From Brugia malayi (Eukaryota > Nematoda > Chromadorea > Rhabditida > Onchocercidae), in assembly GCF_000002995.4 (NCBI RefSeq), contig NW_025062317.1:1-39463 (forward strand): a stretch of 39,463 nucleotides of DNA, written 5' to 3'. Under the pieces are notes generated by a model. The model made no database searches, was not told where the DNA came from, and worked only from the letters and a program-made list of their open reading frames with translations. The position numbers and the translations under genes are program-made. Below are positions 34,900-39,463 of the stretch, in pieces (the stretch's first letter is position 1; the number at the start of each line of letters is the position of its first letter).

Positions 34900-35161
34900 T
34901 TAAAAACAAATTTCTTTTTTTGCGTCCGAAATTTTTTGAAATGAGTAAAACTCAGTTGGATAGTGGTTGGGCGTATCACGATGGGTGAATGTAATATATT
35001 CATTTTTGCAGTTTCGGCTTTTCTCTTCCTCTTCTTTGGAAGCTGTAACCTTTGAACGATCCGATCTGTTAACCGTATTGTGTAGCACAGATTTTACGGC
35101 ATCCAAAATGGCATTACCAACAACTAACACCCCTTTTTTTTGTTCCTCTTCTCTTGCTACC
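34900..35161 (-). CDS. Candidate exon or small gene, charged C-terminus
   Basis: After ATTGCGTTTTCAAG the minus strand is open for about 86 codons. It reads VAREEEQKKGVLVVGNAILD, AVKSVLHNTVNRSDRSKVTA and SKEEEEKSRNCKNEY, ending KKEICF-stop. The amphipathic middle and Glu/Lys/Ser-rich end look protein-like, and the composition is above local GC. GTTACA (after SDRSK, phase 0) could be a donor that removes the tail. The plus strand over 34967-35227 is open too and begins MGVSRWVNVIYSFLQF, which weakens the case. No family recognised. Confidence 0.3.
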
Positions 35162-35169
35162 CTTGAAAA

Positions 35170-36178
35170 CGCAATCTACCATTACATGTATAATTTTTAT
35201 GGTCACATTTTACTCTATGCTTCATAAAAAAAACCCCAAAATCATTAAATTTGAAATATTCATCCAATCCGACTCAATCTGATTCGGTCTGTAAATATAA
35301 CATATGATATAATATTAATGCAAATACCTAAACCAAGATAAATTCTCACCTCCTATCATTCAAGCAATCAAACATTTCACGTATAGGTCATATATATCTT
35401 TTATTTCTTTTTTGCACTATTTTCATGGATATTTCAAAATTATCATCTACTGCATAGATTAGCATTAGCTTAGAGATAATAATAACTTCTAACTATTTGA
35501 ATTTACACGAACTTTTAAGTTATCTGAATAAATAATAATAATAACTTCTTTTTTAAGAATGCATTCATCTTTCAGCATATAAGTGGATCATCAATATGAC
35601 GATTAGTGAATAAAAATGATTACTAAATGAATTGCTGTGAATCAAACGATAATTTATCAAATTTCGCAGTAATAAACAGGGCATAAAATCGCTGATTTCA
35701 ATTGTGACGTAACACACACAGAGAGAGAGAGAGGGAGATGATAGCTATTATAGAATATTTATTCCAGCATGATAGCTCATCAGTCAAATTGTGTATCCGA
35801 TGCGATGTATATATCCATCCCTCTCATTGTTCCCAATTTTATATTAATGCTGAATTATGATTGCTATTAAGATCACTGCATTTTGATTTGAGACATAAAA
35901 TTTATCGGATGCAATAATTTTAAAATATAGAGATGCAGAAAGAAAAAAGCGAAAAAAATAGCAGAATAAATCTAAATTAAATTTAACTCCATGAAAAGTT
36001 ATCATTGTAAATTTTTTTTCTCATATATTTATTAATATTTTTGGAAAGATAGAGAATCTTACTATTGTAAAATTTTTTCTTTTTTGAAATCTAAATTCAA
36101 GCTCAAGTTTCTGCACTTGTTTTTTTTTGGATTAATCTTTATTCACCATCGTTTTTATTTTTATAGGCACTTTTTTCT
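35170..36178. other. Intergenic, no gene seen
   Basis: AT-rich sequence with short T and A runs and no frame with splice or homology support. Confidence 0.5.
35711..35737. repeat. Short CA/GA microsatellite
   Basis: ACACACACAGAGAGAGAGAG followed by GGGAGATG, a small compound dinucleotide repeat. Confidence 0.85.
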
Positions 36179-36221
36179 AGGCGGGTGCTGTCCAGTTTAA
36201 ACAAATAAGGATATTTTTCTA

Positions 36222-36265
36222 GCGCCAAACAGTTGTTACGCAAAAGCTTAAACGTAGGCGCGAAA
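36222..36265. promoter_or_regulatory. Pair of perfect E2F-type sites
   Basis: GCGCCAAA at 36222-36229 (TTTGGCGC on the minus strand) and GCGCGAAA at 36258-36265 (TTTCGCGC on the minus strand) both match the E2F/DP consensus TTTSSCGC, 28 bp apart. They sit in a small GC-rich patch (AGGCGGGTGCTG at 36179-36190, GTAGGCGCG at 36254-36262) inside AT-rich DNA, as expected of a promoter of a cell-cycle or S-phase gene. I could not identify the transcript they would serve. Confidence 0.28.
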
Positions 36266-36269
36266 AAAA

Positions 36270-39200
36270 GCTAGCTGGTACGATTGTTTAACATTTGAGA
36301 GCATTTTAAATTTCAAAACAAAATGTACTTTCAAAGCCTACCGAATTTGAGATAGTAGTAAAAACACCTTAGCCTAGCTGTGTTGATAATAGAAATGACA
36401 GATAACAAAGATGTGTGATAATATTACTGTTAAAAATCCATAGAAGTGAATCAATGAACAGTAAAAATATTGTAATTCTAGCTTTCAATGAAAAGCGATC
36501 CAATAACTTTTTTAAATTTATATTTTTTTAACTTATACAAAAAATTTCAAAATCTCGAAGAAAGCCATTTATTTCTGATATCAAACTATCATAATTAGTC
36601 AGTTAAAATATTTCTTAAAAAGAATAAGAACAAATAGTGTATGGATTTATGAATGAAGCTTATAAATAAGTTTTAAATGAAGTCAATTTTTTAAAGAAAA
36701 AGACCAATAGCATGAAAATTTTAACCTTTTCCTATGGGAGGTTGACGTTCGTTACTTCATTATAAAAACAAACAAAGATAGTGCCAAGGCACTGAAATTG
36801 TCATCCATAGCCTATTTTTTGAGAAAATGTCCCATTCACTTTGCAACGATCATCTGCACGTCATATTCTCCTTTTTCAGATTGATCGTTATATTAGTTAC
36901 TTCTCTCTTACAAATTCATTTGGTATTTTTGAACTGAAAATAAGTTTTGAAAAATATGTAAAAATTTGGAATATAAATGAACTGTACATTTGAACATCAT
37001 TTATATTTTTCATTTTAAATTCAGATATTAAGTCAAAATTTGATTTAAACAACTTTAATTTGAAAACTTTAACCTGACTCAAATATTTTTAACAGAATAT
37101 CAAAATATACAATTCTTTTTCGAACTGAAACGACTTCTGTGTTATTAAATGGTATATTTATAAGCCTAACTAAATATAAACAATTCAAAAACGTATAAAA
37201 TTGTTCCTTCTTCTCATTAATTAATAAACAAATCTTTTAGAAAAATTTGAAATATATAAACATGAAGTATTTAATGATAAATGAATTAATCGAATAAATG
37301 AATAATGAATGAATTTTTTTCTTTTTAATTTTCAAAAGTTTTTCTTTTCGCAGAAAAAAAACTCAAAATATCAAATTCCAATGAGAAAAAAAGGAAGAGA
37401 AGGGTGTTGATCGTATTAAACATCCTTTCTGTTGAACTTCCTGCTGACTTTTATTTGGTCTTTTTTTCGGACACTTGAATATTTACATTTCAATTAACGC
37501 AACCCTGTCGACCTCCTTTACCTTTCATCCTTAAATAGCGAGAAGATCAAAAAAAAGAATTATTGATAATTGTCATTTGTTGAGGGAAATTTAAGTTCTT
37601 TCGAAAAGATTAATAAAATGTTTTTAAAAAAAGAAATTTTCGAAAAATTGAATTGTTAGCATGAATTTTCAAGGATTTTTAAACAACTGGATTAGCATCA
37701 AAAAAAAAGTATCCAAAGATCTGATTCAATATGTTAAAATTGAATAAATTTGAAAATTATTCATAATTTATGTTAATAAATATTGACTTAGTACAGGAAG
37801 ATATAATGGAAAGTTTCAACATTATTCAGAACTTAATTAAAATAAAAATACCAGGTATTTATAATTTGGAATGATAAAAAATATGCTTTTCCAACATATT
37901 AATCAATTCTTTTTGTAAGAATATGAAATAAAAATTTAATACAACTTTCTATTTATTATTTTGAAACAAATTATACAAATGTCAATAATCTGATCCAAAC
38001 AACCAGTCTAAAGTTTTATATGATTCAAAGCAGTAGCAGCAATCGTTCGCTTGGTAAACATTTGCATTAGTGAAGAATTTAGTTTTTGAAAAAAAATAAA
38101 TGAATAAATAATTTATATTTAAGAAGTGGTACGTTACCATTCCTTTAATCTTTTGATTTACATTGTTAGAAATAATAGAATCCCATTTTTAAAAAAATGT
38201 CTAATCTAAATATACCACTGATACAAACATAAATTTCGAAATATTATCAAATATAAGTAAATTGTAATCAAAACATATAAGTGAAATATAATTCTAAGTG
38301 AAAAATAAAATTTTGTTAAAAAAAGGAGGAAAATTCTTGAAATATCATTAACCTCATTAATGTTTTATCTTCTTTCTAACATAATGAAGGAAATATATTT
38401 TAATTATGAGATAGATAAAGACTTATATACATATATATAAATTTTGATTTATCATAAAAACATTGCTGTAATAATAGTATAGTAATTAATAATAATAGTT
38501 ACTGATAATAAAATAATTTATTATAATTAATTTAATTTAGCTATAAATGATGCATCTGAATGTATATGTATTTATTATAAAAGCAATTTTATAATATCCA
38601 CTTGTAAGTCAAAACTTTCTATTACATATGCAGAATTATACAAATCAGATTATAAAACTGTTAAGAAAAAATTAAGCCATAATTAACTTTTGTTTAGTTT
38701 ATAACCGTCTGATTACAAAGAGACATTATACATAAAGCATAAAAGAAGCATAAAACATGAATTGAATAAACAAAAAATTACTCTACGTAACAGAATTTTT
38801 ATTAAAATTCATTCCGAAAATAAAAAAGAAATGCCATATTATATAATAAATAATAAGTCTATTTTACGAAATACACATCAAAGCATAAGCAAAATATATT
38901 TAATTAGAAGACATAATCTGTCACAATACATCAATAGTGGCAACAATACATACAATGTGACTAAATAATTTTGCCCCTTTAATAATTATAAATTAGATAG
39001 TACTGGAAGTAGCTGCGAGATAGCAGCGTGAAAAAAGAATCTAAAAAAATTCTGTAAAACTAATTAAACGAATGCTAAAAAATGATAAATTGCTAACACC
39101 ATTATATGAATTTCCATTAAAGAGTTAATTTTGAAATTTCACATTAAACTGTTAATCTACAAATTTCGGAAATAAACATTTCAGTATTGTTTTAAAAAAA

Positions 39201-39463
39201 TGGAAATTATATTTTTTGAAATATATGCAAAAATAAAATAAAAATTAACATATAAAAATTCAGAAAAACAGGAGTTTAAAATCAAAAAAAAAAGAATAAA
39301 GCTAAATATTGCAGATATTTCAAATAGTATTAACGACATCATACCGTCAATCAAATTAAAAAAAAAAAGATAAATCTGGTCTTCATAAGTTTATCACCAT
39401 TTATACGTTTTTCACAATATTTAATTAATATTTCAAATTGGCCTTAAAATATTTTTACTATAC
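36270..39463. other. AT-rich gene desert to the end of the window
   Basis: No supported gene on either strand over 3.2 kb. The frames at 36897-37082 (minus) and 38762-38968 (plus) are AT-rich with no splice sites or motifs. Composition is dominated by A and T runs. Confidence 0.55.

Noticed and set aside
38762..38968. 68-codon plus frame
   Set aside because: Lys/Asn/Ile-rich, no splice sites, no motif; consistent with chance.

Overview
Eukaryotic nuclear DNA, very AT-rich (about 70-75% by eye), with no bacterial-type gene organisation. Reading frames are short and broken by small introns that begin GT and end in short U-rich acceptors (TTTCAG, TTTTAG, TTTTGTAG, TTTGCAG) without long polypyrimidine tracts. 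Together with introns of 45-500 bp, a MADF-BESS gene and a tight tail-to-head gene pair, this suggests a nematode, possibly of the filarial type. An insect cannot be excluded from sequence alone.

Layout. 1-5313 is a large satellite built from 36-bp and 45-bp versions of one monomer. 5314-6605 is a second, unrelated tandem array of about 21 units of 62 bp. 6606-7880 is AT-rich spacer with local duplications. 7883-8356 is a 45-bp minisatellite that is a diverged, oppositely oriented relative of the first array. 8545-10340 (minus) holds two small putative genes about 130 bp apart, possibly an operon. A short GC-rich island near 10790-10885 separates them from the best-supported gene, an eight-exon plus-strand MADF-BESS DNA-binding protein (11076-14370) whose splice phases all agree (407 codons).

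14.4-20 kb is mostly intergenic, with a (TG)127 microsatellite, a terminal-exon candidate on the minus strand (16289-16364), and plus-strand coding fragments at 17.16-18.12 and 18.49-18.83 kb, the first split by a 290-bp AAT repeat. After an AT-rich desert, 22931-23022 carries an isolated heptad-rich exon. 25308-26660 is an intron-containing, clearly dead copy of the eEF1B beta/delta guanine-exchange domain, with stops in place of a Trp and a Tyr codon, indels and a lost splice acceptor. It also contains a perfect 27-bp inverted repeat.

26.7-39.46 kb is mostly gene-poor. I report a two-exon C-terminal piece resembling a rhodopsin-type receptor TM7 (27494-27752, minus), a microRNA-like hairpin whose 3' arm begins UCACCGG (33153-33224), several isolated open frames of low confidence, and a pair of perfect E2F-type sites near 36.24 kb.

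The main points for a second look are the single-family satellite in two orientations, the eEF1B unprocessed pseudogene with its inverted duplication, the miRNA-like hairpin and the putative two-gene operon. All exon models are hand-built from splice consensus and phase and were not tested against transcripts or databases.
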